64,000 bases of DNA. Origin: Cinclus cinclus (lineage: Eukaryota > Chordata > Aves > Passeriformes > Cinclidae). The stretch is taken from positions 3,994,701 to 4,058,700 of the forward strand of contig NC_085071.1 of NCBI RefSeq assembly GCF_963662255.1, given 5' to 3'. A program made the position numbers and the translations under genes. The notes under the pieces were generated by a model. It saw nothing but the letters and a program-made list of their open reading frames with translations. It was not told the DNA's origin and did no database searches. Below, in pieces: positions 1 through 13,591 of the stretch (position 1 is its first letter; every line of letters starts with the position of its first letter).

Positions 1-820
1 TGTCCCAAAGCCTCCCCTGCTCCGTGGAGATCAGGTTAACAGGCTTAGCCTCGCCCAGATGACTCCCTTAAATAGAGACATGTTTTGCCATTTCTGGATC
101 AATAGACTTCATTAAAGTCTAATAATTCATTACATTTGACAGCTTGAGAAAACAGAGCACCTGAAATAGAGCTGATGTGCCTGTGCCATGCCTGGGCAGG
201 GCTGCTGCCACCCCTTCCTCCAGGATTGCAGCCAGGACTGAGACCCCCACTGCAAGGATTTCCCAAAGGGGGACCCAGGGGCCTGTCAAGAGATTTGTTA
301 GAAACCTCCAGCTGATTTGCCATGGCACAGAGAGCAGGAAGGGTCCCTATCAGGGATCTGCAGAGCTGTCAAGCAATTTTTAATTCCTCCACCAAAGCAA
401 ATTGGTGGGGAAATGGAAAAGAAAGAAAATGGACTCCGATTTGTGGTTATTTTTCTTTTTTTGTGCTTTATCCTTGCCCAGATTTGACCCTTTAATGTGG
501 TTTGCATGCTGCTCTGTGCAGTGCCTTTGCAAATTGTTTATTCATTCAGCCCCTAAATTCCAGTCCCCACAGTCTTCATCCACTACAGCAGCACAGGGAC
601 TGTGGAACATGGGCCACTGGACTGACCTGCAGCTGAAGGGTTAATACATAGTAATTCCAGTTTTGCTGCTGTTTGCTGCAGACAAGAGAAGGAAGTTCTC
701 TTTTCCAGGCAAGTAGGATGCTGGAAGCAAATGAGGAATGCAAGGTAGGGATTAAGGAATGCAGGTAGGGACTGAGGAATTTGGGGTGGGGGTTCACTAC
801 TTTGGTTTGCTTCCTTTCAG
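1..820 (+). other. GRIK3: GRIK3 intron, 3' end (upstream part outside window)
   Basis: This is noncoding sequence leading to the first visible GRIK3 exon. It ends in a pyrimidine-rich acceptor (TTTGCTTCCTTTCAG, 806-820). Short direct repeats of GGAATGCAAGGTAGGG type lie at about 735-775. No interspersed repeat or other gene was recognised. Reading frames here are short and have no family resemblance. Assignment to an intron follows from the next exon starting in phase 0 in the middle of a conserved protein. Confidence 0.8.
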
Positions 821-934
821 GTTGGAGCATGGAGCCCTTCAGACGGTTTGAACATCACAGAAATCTCCAAAGGACGAGGGCCCAACGTCACGGACTCGCT
901 GAGCAACAGATCTCTGATTGTCACCACGGTGCTG
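821..934 (+). CDS. GRIK3: GRIK3 coding exon (end of amino-terminal domain / linker into S1)
   Basis: The exon is 114 nt, 38 codons, phase 0 at both ends. It encodes [16 protein letters not shown], then [15 protein letters not shown], then LIVTTVL. In kainate receptors this segment links the amino-terminal domain to the S1 half of the glutamate-binding domain. Three N-glycosylation sequons are visible (NIT, NVT, NRS), as expected for an extracellular segment. The acceptor is TTTCAG and the donor GTAGGA. By comparison with remembered mammalian GRIK3 this is probably the ninth of sixteen coding exons; the earlier ones lie upstream of the window. GRIK3 is preferred over GRIK1/GRIK2 because of the [10 protein letters not shown] block and the C-terminus found later. 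Confidence 0.95.
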
Positions 935-3900
935 GTAGGAGACTGCAAGCCTGTCATTGTCCTTCCCCATGAATCCCAGGGATATCCCGGGGATATCCAA
1001 TACCTCTGAAGACTCACAGCTCCCAGAGCAGATCTGCTGGAAGAAGCCCTGCACGTGGTCAGGGCTCATGGGGCACCCAATGCCTGTGTGCCTGCAGGGT
1101 GACCTGCAACATCCCCAATGTCACGGCCCCTGAGCAGGCTGCCAGCCCCCATGTGGTGGTCAGAGAGGCCAGCACAGGCCAGTGGGATCCACAGGTGCTG
1201 GTCCTGGCTGAGTTCCTCCACTTCAGCTGCCCAGCCCTGCCCCTGTGCTCCCTGGCTGCTTCTCCTGCCCAGGAAGCTGCTGCTCATCCTGGCTGAGCTC
1301 TTCTGCTTCCTCTGCCCAGCCGGGTCCCTGTCCCTTGTCAACCCCTGCATGCTGGAGAGTCCTCCTCTTCCCATCCCTGGATGTCAGAGGGCCCATCCCC
1401 TGCTGATCCCTGCGTGCTGGAGGGATGAGCAGGGAACTCTCCCTGTTGATCCCTGCATGCCAAGGGGCACAGGGGCTTGCACATGCTGAGCCCCAGGACA
1501 GTCCCATGTCACCGTGCACCCGGTGCCCAGGCAGGCAGAGGCACAGCAGTGGGCACTGGGCTGGCCAGGAGTGTTCTTGGTACTAAAGAGAATACCCAGA
1601 GCAACCAGAGCCCCCTGGCTCGGCTGTGACACTGTCTGTCCGTCTGTCCCCCTCCCAAGCACGCACTGCTGAAGTGGGGAGGACTGATGCTGTTATCCAG
1701 CTCTGCTCCCAAGTGTCGTGCTGCACTTTGTTCTCTTGCTCGCTCTTGGGTCTGACAGCAGGTGTTGGATCCCAATGAGGTTTTATTGGCTGGTTCATGA
1801 ATCTGGTGGCATTGGTTCCTGCGTGGCTGTTACACAGCATGGGCTCGTGGCGTGGCACCGGGAAGCAACAACACACATCAGCCCTTGGCCAACCTGCCCA
1901 AAATTGAGTTATGGGTTTGCCTGGGGAGAATTTCCAGCCCTTTTGTGTTACGTGTTTTCAGGGAATGTAAAGGTGCAAGTGGAGCAGAGCCATCTGAGGA
2001 TACATTCCCTAGTCTGGAGCAGTGGGAACCCTTGTGCTGGCTTTTCCTTCCCAAAAGGATGTGACTTGATATAGTGTGGATTTGTATCATAAAAGGAATG
2101 GGACCACGGTGTCCAGAGGGAAACAGAGAAAGGGGACACTTGGTCTAGGACAGAAGAGGGGCTGGAACCAGAGGTCTCATACCCCTCAGCAAGGGGTTAG
2201 CAGCGTGGAAGCATAACATAAGCCAAAGACAGATGCTGTGGCAGCTTTTCTTGTAAATCAGCCACTCCTCCTAATGAACTTCCCATCCGCCACATGACAT
2301 TTTTTCCATGAAACATTTCCGTGGCTGTGGAATTGTTGGGGTCCAGACCATGGTACCCACCACACCTCAAAGGCCATGGCATAGCGCAGAACGATGGGGC
2401 CAGGAGGGGACTGTCAGCCATCTGTCTTTGACAGGCTTTTAAAGGCAACATTTCTGCCTCATGCTCTGTGAGCACGGACTAATTACATAAGGCACAGGGT
2501 GATATCAGTTCCCATTAATTGTGCCACTCCAAGGGCCCGCACACATGCCTTGGGGTTTCCACCACAGAACCATGGCCGTCCTGGATCCCTGCGTCCAGGG
2601 GAGGAGGGAATGTGCTCAGACCTGAGTTCTGCAGTAATTGCACTGCATATTCTGGAGTCCAAAACATAAAATACCACCCTAGATGTTATTTGCATTTGCA
2701 ACACCCCTTTGTAGTTCTGCACTGCTGTAAATGGCGAGAGAAGAGCCATAGGAGGAGCCTTTAAAAGAAAAAGAATGAAAGGTTGTTTTTTCCCTTTTTG
2801 CTCATATTGCAGTGACTTGTTGGAAGAGAAATATTACCCCAGCAGCCAGTGCCACTCTCCCCAAGCAATATGGGAACTGTGAAGTTATGAAATTGAGGGC
2901 ACCTTCACTGAGAAATCGATTAGCAAACTGAGAGAGCTTGTGAATTGGATGTCTGGCTATTTTCAGTAATAAATTGTGAAATAGTCCGTGAATAAGTGGT
3001 TCACAGAGTTCAGAATTACCCCCTAGGAAATGTTTGAGACCTGGAGATACATTACTGAAGCGAGCGGCGTCCTAATGTTCAGTGCTTCGGCTGTTAAATA
3101 TGTATGTAATCCCTACAGCGCTTCCCAAAATTAATAGTGCTTTATGGCTGCTCTGGAGCCGGCGTATTTATATCCAGATCCATAGATTCAGCTGATTCAC
3201 AAACAAAGCACTAATTCCAGAGTAGAAAGCCGAGGAGGTGGCGGGGGAGCACGGGATTGAGCCGAGCTGCGCGTGCCAAGCTAAACTCCATGGGCGTGAT
3301 GTGATCAGCTGGGCTCTAGAACTCTGCAAGTGGGGCTTCGTGTGCTGCCTCATCCCCTCTTGACCCTGCTGCTGGGCCAAAGGAGCACCCCCTGCCCCTC
3401 AGAGCCCCAGGGTGGGTGGGCAGAGACAAGGACCACCAGCATCCAGGCTGGCACAGCCCCACCTGAGCCCCCTCCTCAAAGCACCCCCGGGCAGGGCACC
3501 CATGCCCCACCAAACCAGGCACTGTGACAGGGCTCGAATGTGGGCTCCAGACCTGCCCTCCCACCTCTTCATGCCCCCCAGTGCCTGAGCAAAATCATAA
3601 AGGGTGTTTGCCAGCACAAAGTCCCTCACCGTCCCTTGCTGGCCACCCCACAGCAAGGACAGGAGCCCTACAGACACCCCCAGTTTGAGCTAGGGACTCA
3701 CTGTAGGTACCTCACCCTCCTCTTGCCTTCCAGCTCGTGCCTGCTGCCCACCACCTTTTTCCCATTTCCGTCTGTCCTCCACACGTTTTTCCCTCAGGCT
3801 CTCCAGTGTTCCTTGTCCTTGGTGGCTGCCCAAGCCTGAGAGGCACCAAAGGATGCTGGACTTCGCTGTGTGACTTCACCTGTCAGCTCAAGGGGAGGGA

Positions 3901-4482
3901 TGCACAAGTCACTGCATTAATTCCTGTCCCCTGTGCTCAGCTCTGCTGTGGTTCAGACACCCCCATCTCTCCCAGGCAGCCAAAAGTGCAGCGCACAGCA
4001 CAAAGTTTCCCTGGGCAGTGGCAGGGCCCCATGTCCATCAGGTGGTGCCAGCACAGAGCTGAGTGGGGAGATTTTGGGGTGGTCCCAGTCATGCACAGCT
4101 CCCTCACCCTGAATTTCACCCAGCAGTCTCCCGCTCTCTGTGGTTAATGGCAGGTACTAGGTGCAGGGCTTGGGGGTGAGTTTGTCCTCCCCCTCTTTCA
4201 CTGTTTCTAACATTTCATTTTCAGAGCATGAAATGGTTATTTTTCTCCCTGAAATCCTACCAAATGGAAAACAGTTGGCTGCTCAGAAGAGACAAAATTA
4301 AATTTTGTGGGGTAAACAAGGTTGCTAATTAGCTGGTGTGCTGTGCAAAGTTAATTTATTCCCAACATGTCACAGTGCCAGCCCTGCCTGGAGAGCCGGT
4401 GCCTGGTGGCTCGGGCTGACGTGCAGAGGTGGCCCTGCCTCCAGCTGGCCCTGAGCAGGGATTTTTTGCTTTCCCTATGCAG
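935..4482 (+). other. GRIK3: GRIK3 intron between the linker exon and the S1 exon
   Basis: The intron is about 3.5 kb, opening with GTAGGA and closing with CCCTATGCAG. Around 1340-1470 there are weak imperfect repeats of a GATCCCTGCATGC-like motif. The remainder is GC-moderate unique sequence; about 2.7-3.2 kb is AT-richer. No gene, RNA or transposon was recognised. Open frames around 3.3-4.1 kb show no family resemblance and I treat them as chance. Confidence 0.8.
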
Positions 4483-4686
4483 GAGGAACCCTTTGTCATG
4501 TTCCGTAAGTCCGACACCGCCCTGTTCGGGAACGACCGCTTCGAGGGCTACTGCATCGACCTCCTGAAGGAGCTGGCCATCATCCTGGGCTTCTCCTACG
4601 AGATCCGGCTGGTGGAGGATGGCAAATACGGGGCACAGGATGAGAAGGGGCAGTGGAATGGCATGATCAAGGAGCTCATCGACCAC
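4483..4686 (+). CDS. GRIK3: GRIK3 coding exon (S1 ligand-binding lobe)
   Basis: The exon is 204 nt, 68 codons, phase 0 at both ends. It begins [20 protein letters not shown], continues with [20 protein letters not shown] and [20 protein letters not shown], and ends MIKELIDH. This is the first part of S1, forming lobe D1 of the extracellular glutamate-binding clamshell. The stretch [13 protein letters not shown] and the block [11 protein letters not shown] are hallmarks of kainate receptors. Flanking signals are CTATGCAG and GTGAGT. A longer frame runs from 4429 to 5169, but the protein stops matching the family exactly at the donor, so the read-through is not coding. Within the exon CpG and third-position GC are high compared with the flanking intron. 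Confidence 0.97.
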
Positions 4687-6263
4687 GTGAGTGAGCCCAC
4701 AGGTGGCTGCGGAGCGTTGGCGTGCCAGGCTATGCCAGGCTGTGCCCAGGATGTCCCTGGATGGGACAGGTGCCATTTCTTGTTGGCCCAGAATACCCAC
4801 AGCAAGCTTCTGAGACCCTGCCTGGCTCCTGCCACATGGGTTGCCAGCAGAATATCCCTGTGTCTGGCTCTTCCAAGTATTTATTTGAAATTCCTGAAAA
4901 CGGTCGTTCTCCCAGCCCAGAAATGGGCTCTGTGGCTCCAGGCACAGGCTCTGCCACAGTGGGACATGGCCTGGGCATGTGATGAGGGAAGAGGCTTCTC
5001 CTGGCCCCAGGGGTGTCCTGGGCTGGCAGCACCAGCTGCTCTCACCCCTGAGAACATGGGCAAGGGCACAGCACCAATGCATTTTGGGGACCCCAGGCAT
5101 GTCCCAGACACAGCCCAGTCCAGAGGAAGGATCCAGACTGCGGGAGCAGGTGTGCACTGGGCAGTTTAATTTTTTATTTTCTATAAGAACAGCTTATTTT
5201 CTAAAATCTGCTGGGACACAGAGCTCCCTCTGCCATGCAGAAGCTAAACTTCTCCTTCCAAAAGCCCATTAAACCCCAGGGAACCTGTTGCAGCAGCTTT
5301 GCTCCCACAGCAGCCAAAGCATCACCAAGTCTGAAACTGCCACTGGCAGCCAGAGGTTGCTCAGTTTCTTAATTAGATATCTTGCCTCCAGCACATCCTG
5401 TGATCCCAAGGGCCCAGTTATGGAGGTGAGGAAAGCTGATGTTTTTATGAATATCTGATTCCCAGAGAAGGCCTCTGGAAGAAAAGCTAAGGACAAAAAG
5501 AATCCCTGCTCTCTGCAGCACAGGCCACAGCGCAGGCAATGCAGAGCACTCTCCTCTCGAGCATCCTGCTCAAGCGGGGCAGCCCTTGAGCACCTCCAGG
5601 TCCTGGCTACATTCTGAATCCATGGCCTAAGCAGCAAAGACACAAAAATAATCCCCTGTAGAGCTGTGATGCTCTTACCATTCATGGGAGAAGAATGAGT
5701 TTGCTGGGTGAGTCACTGTGGTGTGTGGAGAGTCAAGCACAGGCTGGGACTGATGAATGGCTCAGGAGCTGGGCTGAGCTTCCAGATCTGCCTTCTCTGC
5801 CCTAAATGACATTGGACAAGTAGCTTCTGTGCACTGCTTCCTCCATCTGTAAAATGCAGATTATAATGATTATGTCCCTTATAGGGACAGAGTGATGCTT
5901 AATCAGTTTGTGACGAGTGCTACAGCCCTCGGCTGGCTCGGCCCAGGGAGCAGGAGAGCAGCAAGGGCAGGCAAGGACAGCTCTGGGGAGCAGGACACAG
6001 CCTCATGGGGGAACATACCACCAGTTCCACACACCTGCTTTGGTGCTTTTCCTCCTGGGAAACTCCGTGCAGCTCAAAACACAGATTTTAGAGGCTGTTA
6101 CACAACAGCCTTGCAGAGTCAGAGGAGCAGCAGCATCCCAGTAGACAACACCAGTGCTTTGCAGCTCCGAGTGATGTGTGTGACACAGATCAGAACTGGC
6201 ACTGAGCAGTGCCTGTGTCCCTCGGCAGAGCCCCCTGGGACACAGCTCCTCTGTCCTGCCCCA

Positions 6264-6825
6264 CTGCTGGGAGCAGCTCTGGAGCTCTCAGTGCTGGGAC
6301 TGAGCTCTGGAGCTCTCACTGCTGGGACTGAGCTCTGGAGCTCTCACTGCTGGGATTGAGCTCTGGAGCTCTCACTGCTGGGATTGAGCTCTGGAGCTCT
6401 CAGTGATGGGAGCAGCTCTGGAGCTCTCACTGCTGGGACTGGGCTCTGGAGCTCTCACTGCTGGGATTGAGCTCTGGAGCTCTCACTGCTGGGACTGGGC
6501 TCTGGAGTTCTCAGTGCTGGAATTGAGCTCTGGAGCTCTCACTGCTGGGACTGAGCTCTGGAGCTCTCAGTGCTGGAATTGAGCTCTGGAGCTCTCACTG
6601 CTGGGACTGGGCTCTGGAGCTCTCAGTGCTGGAATTGAGCTCTGGAGCTCTCAGTGATGGGAGCAGCTCTGGAGCTCTCAGTGCTGGAATTGAGCTCTGG
6701 AGCTCTCAGTGATGGGAGCAGCTCTGGAGCTCTCAGTGCTGGAATTGAGCTCTGGAGCTCTCAGTGCTGGAATTGAGCTCCGGAGCTCTCAGTGATGGGA
6801 GCAGTGAGTTCTGGAGCTCTCACTG
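6264..6825. repeat. 28-bp tandem repeat (minisatellite), about 20 copies
   Basis: The core unit reads approximately GAGCTCTGGAGCTCTCACTG followed by CTGGGATT, 28 bp in total. Units vary mainly in the CACTG/CAGTG and GGGACTGA/GGAATTGA/GGGAGCA parts. Some units are shortened by one or two bases where GATTGAGC becomes GAGCAGC. Each unit carries two GAGCTC palindromes separated by TG, so the strand can form small hairpins throughout. The array lies inside a GRIK3 intron and has no open frame of interest. Confidence 0.93.
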
Positions 6826-9800
6826 AACTGTGGGGTTTGCAATGAGCAAATCCCCCCAAAGGGAATAAATAAAGGCAGATGGTTGTTCAGTCTAAACCAT
6901 GTCACTTCCAGTGTCCTGCAAGGCCCCAAAGGGCTCTCAGGGGGCTTCAGCCATTCCCAGAGCTGTGGTCAGCTAACTGAGATACACAAGAAGGTTTGGG
7001 GAGCAACCTCATTAAATAACATGAATTTCATGGTCAAACCTGCATCGTAGCATCTACTGGATAACCATTTAAAAAGCAAATCAACACACAGCAGCAGGAC
7101 AGGGACAAACCTCCTCTTCTTGCAAGTTGTGCTCTCAACACTGAGATGCAGTTCTGAGCTCTGTCCTGCATGGCTCAGCATGTGCCTGCAGGGACACTGC
7201 CCAGGCCCCACATGAAGCCATTAGTTCCTTTATCTGCATGCCATTGCTTTTTATAGCAGCGTTTATGGAAAGCCTTAGAAAGTGACATTGCAACCAGATG
7301 GGCCCTTCCCCAGCAGCATTTTCCCATGGTGTGGGGAAAGGCACAACCCATGGACACTGCACCAGGAGAGATCAAGCTTATTTCCCACCCAGGAGGAAAA
7401 GTGTTCAAGACAGCATTCAAATCAAGTTGTAGTGATGAAAATAGGGCTGCCCCACATCCAGAGTTTGATATCTGTGTTCAGCATCTCCTTCTCATAAACA
7501 AATTGGAATCATTCAGGTGGGAGAATAAAGCAGGCAGGATTTTGTGAGATCCAAATACCCAGGACAGGATTAATTCAGTGCAGGAAGTCATTGCATTGCT
7601 GAAGACCCAGTTAACTCAGGAGATGGAGCCCCCCAGACTTCTGTGACACAGGTGGGCTGAGCTGGTGTGGGCTCCCTGAACGACCTGTGCAGAACAAGGA
7701 GTGCACCTGGGGTGAAGTGAGGGGTTAAAATAGTGATAATTGCTGCTCAGAGGGCCTGGGAGCTGTGGGAGTGGCAAATTCTGCATAGCAGGGATCGTCC
7801 AACTCAGCCTGAGCTGGGGCTGAAATTTGGAGAGGAGGAGATGGGCAAAGCAAGGGGCACCTGTCCCCTGGGATGGCCTTCAGTGGCTGGAGATGCCACT
7901 CAGAGGAGCTGGGTGAGGGTGGCCTGGGTATCTGCATGACCGCAGTGTCTGGGGGACAAAGATGGTGTCACCAAGTGGGTAAATCCCCAAAAGTTGGCAC
8001 CCCAAAGGTAAATCACATGCTGGGACAGGTGTTTACACGCTGAGCACTCAGGGCTTGATGCAGTCACGAATCCTCCCCCTCTGCTCTCTCTGATCCAGAC
8101 ATGCCTGGCCACAGGCAGGGATGCCTCGGGCTATGATCCTTTGTAAAATCCCTGTGTTTCTAGTCTGGCCTTAAGCATAAACAGGAAGAGCAACAGCAAT
8201 CAGAGCAGCCACAGCACGACCCTGTCCAAGAGGTCCCCAGCAGCAGATCCAGGGACAGCAGCCTCATGCAGCTGAATGCAACAGCCCTGCCCCAGTGCCT
8301 TTCATTTGCTGCTCATCCTCAGCACAAAAAGTGCCTGTTTTGAGGAGTTCAATTCGTTCCCTAGAGAAGAAGCCTCTTTCCTCACCACAATCTACTGCTT
8401 ATTGTCACCCCTCTGGCCATTCCCGCAGAGCAGCCTTGATCAGAAGGGCCATGAGAGCTGTACTCAGGTATTCAGGGAGGTCTGGGGAACCCAGGCGATG
8501 CAGAGAAGCTCCTGAGTCCTTTATTCATAACAGACAGAGAGCCTGACAACTGCCAAACCTCCTCCTTTCACAACAGTGAACTGCTATTGATGTTTATTCA
8601 TAGAAATTATTACTGATACAAGCAAAGCTCCACTGCACACTGCGGCCCATCCGTTCTGATTTATAAATTCCAGTTGTCTGGCTAAGCAACGCCTGCAAAT
8701 CTTCCTTATTGTTTGTGGGCAGAATCCCATAAAACCAGCAGAATGAGTTGTTCTGGACATTTTGCACAAACTTGTTCACAAATAAAACTTGTCTTCTGCT
8801 GCAACAATGCACATCACATTGCCATTCAATCTGAATCTTCAGGTGGGAATAAAAGAGATGTGGCAAATACTGGGGTTTCTAATGGAAATCCCTGCCAATG
8901 TTACTGTAGAGGAGTTGTAATATCCATCCTTAGGGACGATTCCTGACAGTTGATTTAACAATTCCATAACAAGTGGGCTTTTACTGACAGTAAATTCTGG
9001 CAGAAATACATATTGCACCACACTTCCAGCTGCCCATTAATGCTCCTGCACTGGTGGATGTTTTCTCTCAAGTGTCATGAACTGGGGCTTCATTTGGATG
9101 TCACTGGGTGAGAGATAAAGAACAAACAATTTCATTGGATGAAGTGTCCTCGACCTTTTGTTTAGACACTGCAGGACCTCAGTGTTAGGGACAGGATGGA
9201 AATAAGCCAGAACAGCTTTTCCTTTTGTTCTCAGATCATTGTTGGGTGGATTAATAACTGGAACATACTCAGGGATCGAGGTGAAGGATCTGTGTATTGG
9301 GAGCCCTGAGTTTTTTGTGTGCCTCAGCAGGTGTCCCTGCTCCTTGCTGGCTGGTTCACCTGCCAGGAATCCATAGGATAGGGCTTGTTTCTCACAGCAG
9401 TGGCATTTTCACCAGAATCCTGCATCCCTCAGGTACAATTAATGGCAGTTCCAACTCTGAAGATCTTCCTTAAAGTGAAGATTATAAAAAGCCCCTACAG
9501 GACCTTGTTGCCCTCATTCCTCCCCTTCAGCTCACAGCTAGGCTTTTCCTGCTGACATCTGTTCGTAATTCACCCCTGATATCAAATAAGTCCATTGACA
9601 AAAATTATGTCTAAGTTAGGACTGAGGTTGCAAGAGCAGCCGTTAAGAGCTGGAGTCAGACAGTTAACACTGACCCTGTTCTCCTTGAACATCCCTGCTC
9701 CCAGTGAGTGCTTCCCTGTCCCTGGGCAGGCACAGGGCTCTCACAGAGCCCTCCCACCCCTGCCCCAGCATCAGCCCCTCCTCTGTGAGCCATGAGATGC

Positions 9801-11815
9801 AGGGGAGCCCGGCTGCCTCAGGTGAGCCTGTTCCTCCATCCCCCACGCCCCAGGATGGATACCCGGGGCTGCTCTGTGCAGGGAAAGGTACAGGGAGATG
9901 CAGGAGTGAGCCCAGCAGACCATGGGGACAGGGAGCAGGAGCAGGGCACAGCAGCCAAGCAAGGAGAGTAGGAAGCAGAGATAGGACCCAAGGCAGAAGC
10001 CACAGCGCTGGCAATGGCAAGAGAGACCGAGGGATGACAGTGTTGATGTTGCCAGACCTGGGTAACAATTAAATCAGTAAAACACACACACTATTTCTGT
10101 CTCTCAGGCAACACACACATGATTAGTTTATGTAAATACCTAACGCAGATTGGCAAAATAAGCACAGAGGCAGCTTATTTTCCTGAACAAACATTTGTCT
10201 TGGTGTTTATGTTGTTGGTGGGCTCTGCCATGCCCACAGGTTGGCTCTGGCCGAGGTCAGGCACTGCAGGATTCCCACAGTGACTGTGGCTGTACAAGAG
10301 TTGTCCTGACCCACAGGCCACCTCTCCCTGATAAGTGAGAACTTGGAGATAAGACTTGGCATTTTTGGATGAAAGCCGAATATCTCTGCAGCGAATACGA
10401 TCATCCCTGTGCTGAGCGCCCGGTGAAATCACAGCTGTTCCAGCCCAGTGAAACCCTGTGACTGGGTGAATGAGGAGATCCAGACCCTTGGAGGTGTGCT
10501 GGAGAAGTGTCTGCATTTGATGTGTAGCTGCCTTGGCAGAATTCATGGTTTTGGCCTCAATTCAGCAGAACACTTAAGAACGGGCACAAGACTTGGAAGC
10601 CGTGTGAGCTCCAGTAAAACAGAGGTGTAGGCTTAAGTGGTTTTTCTGGACAAGGGTCTTTAAGCCACTGGCACTTGCTCTAATTCCTCATCTTTAATAA
10701 AACCCACCTGACTGCATAACAGCACAAGAGTCAGGGCTGAGTAAAGGAAGCAGCTAGAGTCTGGTAATTGACTCCCCAGTTTGGAATGTCAGAGCACGAC
10801 AAATCAAAGCTTCACCCGTGGTGGGTTTGATTTAGATCCTCTCTGTCAGCAAACCCTTAATTAGAGGCCACCTTCAGAAAAATCTGCATTGATAAAAAGG
10901 ATATGGAAGTGCAGCCCTGCGCTGCCTCTAATTGCTCAGGACACACCCCAGCCCAGGCTCCTGAATCCATGCTCTGTCCTGCCTGAATGTGACATTCCCT
11001 GCAAGGACACAGGGCTGGGAGCACATCACGGGAGCTGCTGGACTGACACAGGAAAATTTTATGTCTCCACAAAAAGCAGCTGGATCCCTGGGCATCCATG
11101 CAGATTTTTCTCTCTTCATTTTCTGTGGCAAAGCACAAACTCCAGGCCATTCTTTAGCTCACTGTATCATTCTGACAAATTTGGCTGAGGATCCCTCAGC
11201 CTGGCCATTGCCAGCGAGCTCTGACCGCAGAACATTTGCTGGCTCCTTCAGAAAATCCCGTAGCCAAATCCTTCAACATCTTCCTCGCTTTTCCCTGGTG
11301 AGTCAGGACACCCACACAGAAGTGATGGAGGAAGGAAAATGCTGCATTTCTTCTGCAATTTCTGCCTTGTGACTGTGGGCAGCACTAAGCCAAAATTTCC
11401 AGGTATGCTGTAAGGTGATGGGAGCAGCCAAGCTCCAAACCTGCCAGGATGGTCCCAGGGATGCAGAACATCCCCACCTGAGGCTGGGCAGCCACCAATG
11501 CCCAACCACTTCCAACCCCCTTCAGCTTCTGCCACATCACCACAACCACAGCTGGCACAGCGGACTCGCTGGGAAAACACTGTTCCCATTTTCCACAGGT
11601 CTTGACAAATGCCAGTGACTGAAATGGGCTCTTTCTGTACCAGGCTGATGTAAAAATGTATTTCCATTTGGAAAGTGAGAAGGAAAGGAAACAAACCAGG
11701 GCGCAGCTGGAGAACCACGTTAGAACAAAAATACATAATTTTTACTCGTGTTACACGATTCCTGAAGGCCTCTGCTCAGGAGCTCTAAGGCTGCACTTGT
11801 TGGAGGGGGGTCCCT

Positions 11816-11836
11816 TACACACACACACACACACAA
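11816..11836. repeat. AC dinucleotide microsatellite
   Basis: An uninterrupted run of about ten AC units follows TCCCTT and is followed by AAATGAC, inside a GRIK3 intron. Confidence 0.9.
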
Positions 11837-12555
11837 ATGACAAAAGCTCATGTAGAGACTCTTCCTAGAGTAAAAGACCCAGATTCCTCTATTTATAAAT
11901 ATTGCACTGGCTTTCATCACAGACTGGCAAGGTCAGATGAAACCATTAGCACAAGCCAGGGCTCTGCTCTGGTTCCTACAATGAACCCCCAGTTCCTGCT
12001 GAAGCAAAGTATGTTCCAGCCAGTATTGATTTAAAGTTCATGAATAATGACAAATCTACTGTATCTCTAGGTAATTATCACTCATGGGTAATTTAGAATT
12101 TTAATTTCCAGAACCAGATGTTAAATAAATCTCACCCAGGCTCTTGGCATGGGGGGAGGTTTTGCTCAACTTCAGAGCTGTGATTTATGTGTCTGTGTTT
12201 CCTCAGAAGTTCACAATCCCAAAGAATGATTTGCAAAGCTCAAGCAAGGCAGGTGATATTGAGGAAACCTTGGATGTATTTACCTGTGGCTTTTAAGAAC
12301 CTGGATCAATGTTTAGTGAGAGACATGAACTCAGCTCTCAGCCAGAAAGGGGGTGTATGTGGTTGCTCACTGAATTAGCACAGAAATTAGTAAATAACAG
12401 AAATAATAGAAACAAACACACTTCATACAAGCTGTCAAGATAAAGAATATGCTCAGCTGAAATTCTTCACGGTGCTCAGACCACTCCAGAAGGATGGGAT
12501 GAAGAGTCCATCATTAAATAGTTTTGGTTTCCTCAGAGGGTCTCACCTCCACACC

Positions 12556-12582
12556 TCCCTCCCTCCCTCCCTCCCACCCAGC
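12556..12582. repeat. CCCT tetranucleotide microsatellite
   Basis: About six CTCC units follow CCACA and are followed by CACCCAGC. The tract is pyrimidine-only on the + strand and lies in a GRIK3 intron. Confidence 0.85.
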
Positions 12583-13012
12583 AGGCACCAAGCATTCCTG
12601 CCTGAGACTGAACCTCTCAAGTTGTACCATGAAATCACCAAGGGAAAAGAAATTGAACCTTTTACCTCACACTGCCACAGTATGGCTCCCTGCAGCTCCA
12701 TCCAGAGCAGCCTTCCTCCACACCCTCCTCTCCTCCTGCATCACCATGAAAGGCAGGACAACAAATGAAAGGAAGAATTGCAACAGCAGCAACAGAAGAC
12801 CTGTGCTGCCAACAGCAGGGTCTGCACACAGCCCACTTGTTGTAGAGTGGCAAGCAGCAAGCATGACAAGGGCCACTGACACTTTAGAACTCTGTAAAAT
12901 CTGGTTTTTCTGCCCATTTCAGAAGAGTTCATCACATTGGGACAGAAGCTGCAGAGGCTGTAACGTCTCCATTTGGTTGTGCTGTATTTTTACTGTGAAC
13001 ATTATACCCACA

Positions 13013-13205
13013 ACATCTGTATTTCACAGCAAACACTGTGCCCCAACATCTGTATTTCAGAGCAAACACTGTACTCTGACATCTGTATTTCACAGCAAAC
13101 ATTGTATCCCCAACATCTGTATTTCACAGCAAACGCTGTGCCCCAACATCTGTATTTCACAGCAAACATTGTAGCCCCAACATCTGTATTTCACAGCAGA
13201 TGTGT
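13013..13205. repeat. 33-34-bp tandem repeat, six copies
   Basis: Six copies start with ACATCTGTATTTC at 13013, 13046, 13079, 13113, 13146 and 13180. Each continues ACAGCAAACACTGTGCCCCA with small changes. A decayed additional copy (GCTGTATTTTTACTGTGAAC) sits just upstream at about 12981. The array ends about 160 bp before the exon encoding M1. The 216-residue plus frame that crosses it is repeat-derived and not a gene. Confidence 0.93.
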
Positions 13206-13318
13206 ACATGTGCAACAGGAGGGGGAAACCCCAGGGCTGCACTCCGGGGTTTTTTGGCCTTTTCTGTCTTGTGAGAGCTGGGGTGTCTCCAAAGGGATGG
13301 AAACAGCTCGGCTTGTAA

Positions 13319-13591
<273 letters not shown>

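Noticed and set aside
4351..5157. 268-codon minus-strand open frame
   Set aside because: It is antisense to the GRIK3 S1 exon plus GC-rich intron; the product resembles no family.
6264..6825. Repeats considered as a CRISPR array
   Set aside because: Units are directly contiguous with no unique spacers, in a vertebrate intron; the same applies to the 16-bp, 33-bp and 122-bp arrays.
12524..13174. 216-codon plus-strand open frame
   Set aside because: Its second half is the 33-bp tandem array and its first half contains a CCCT microsatellite.
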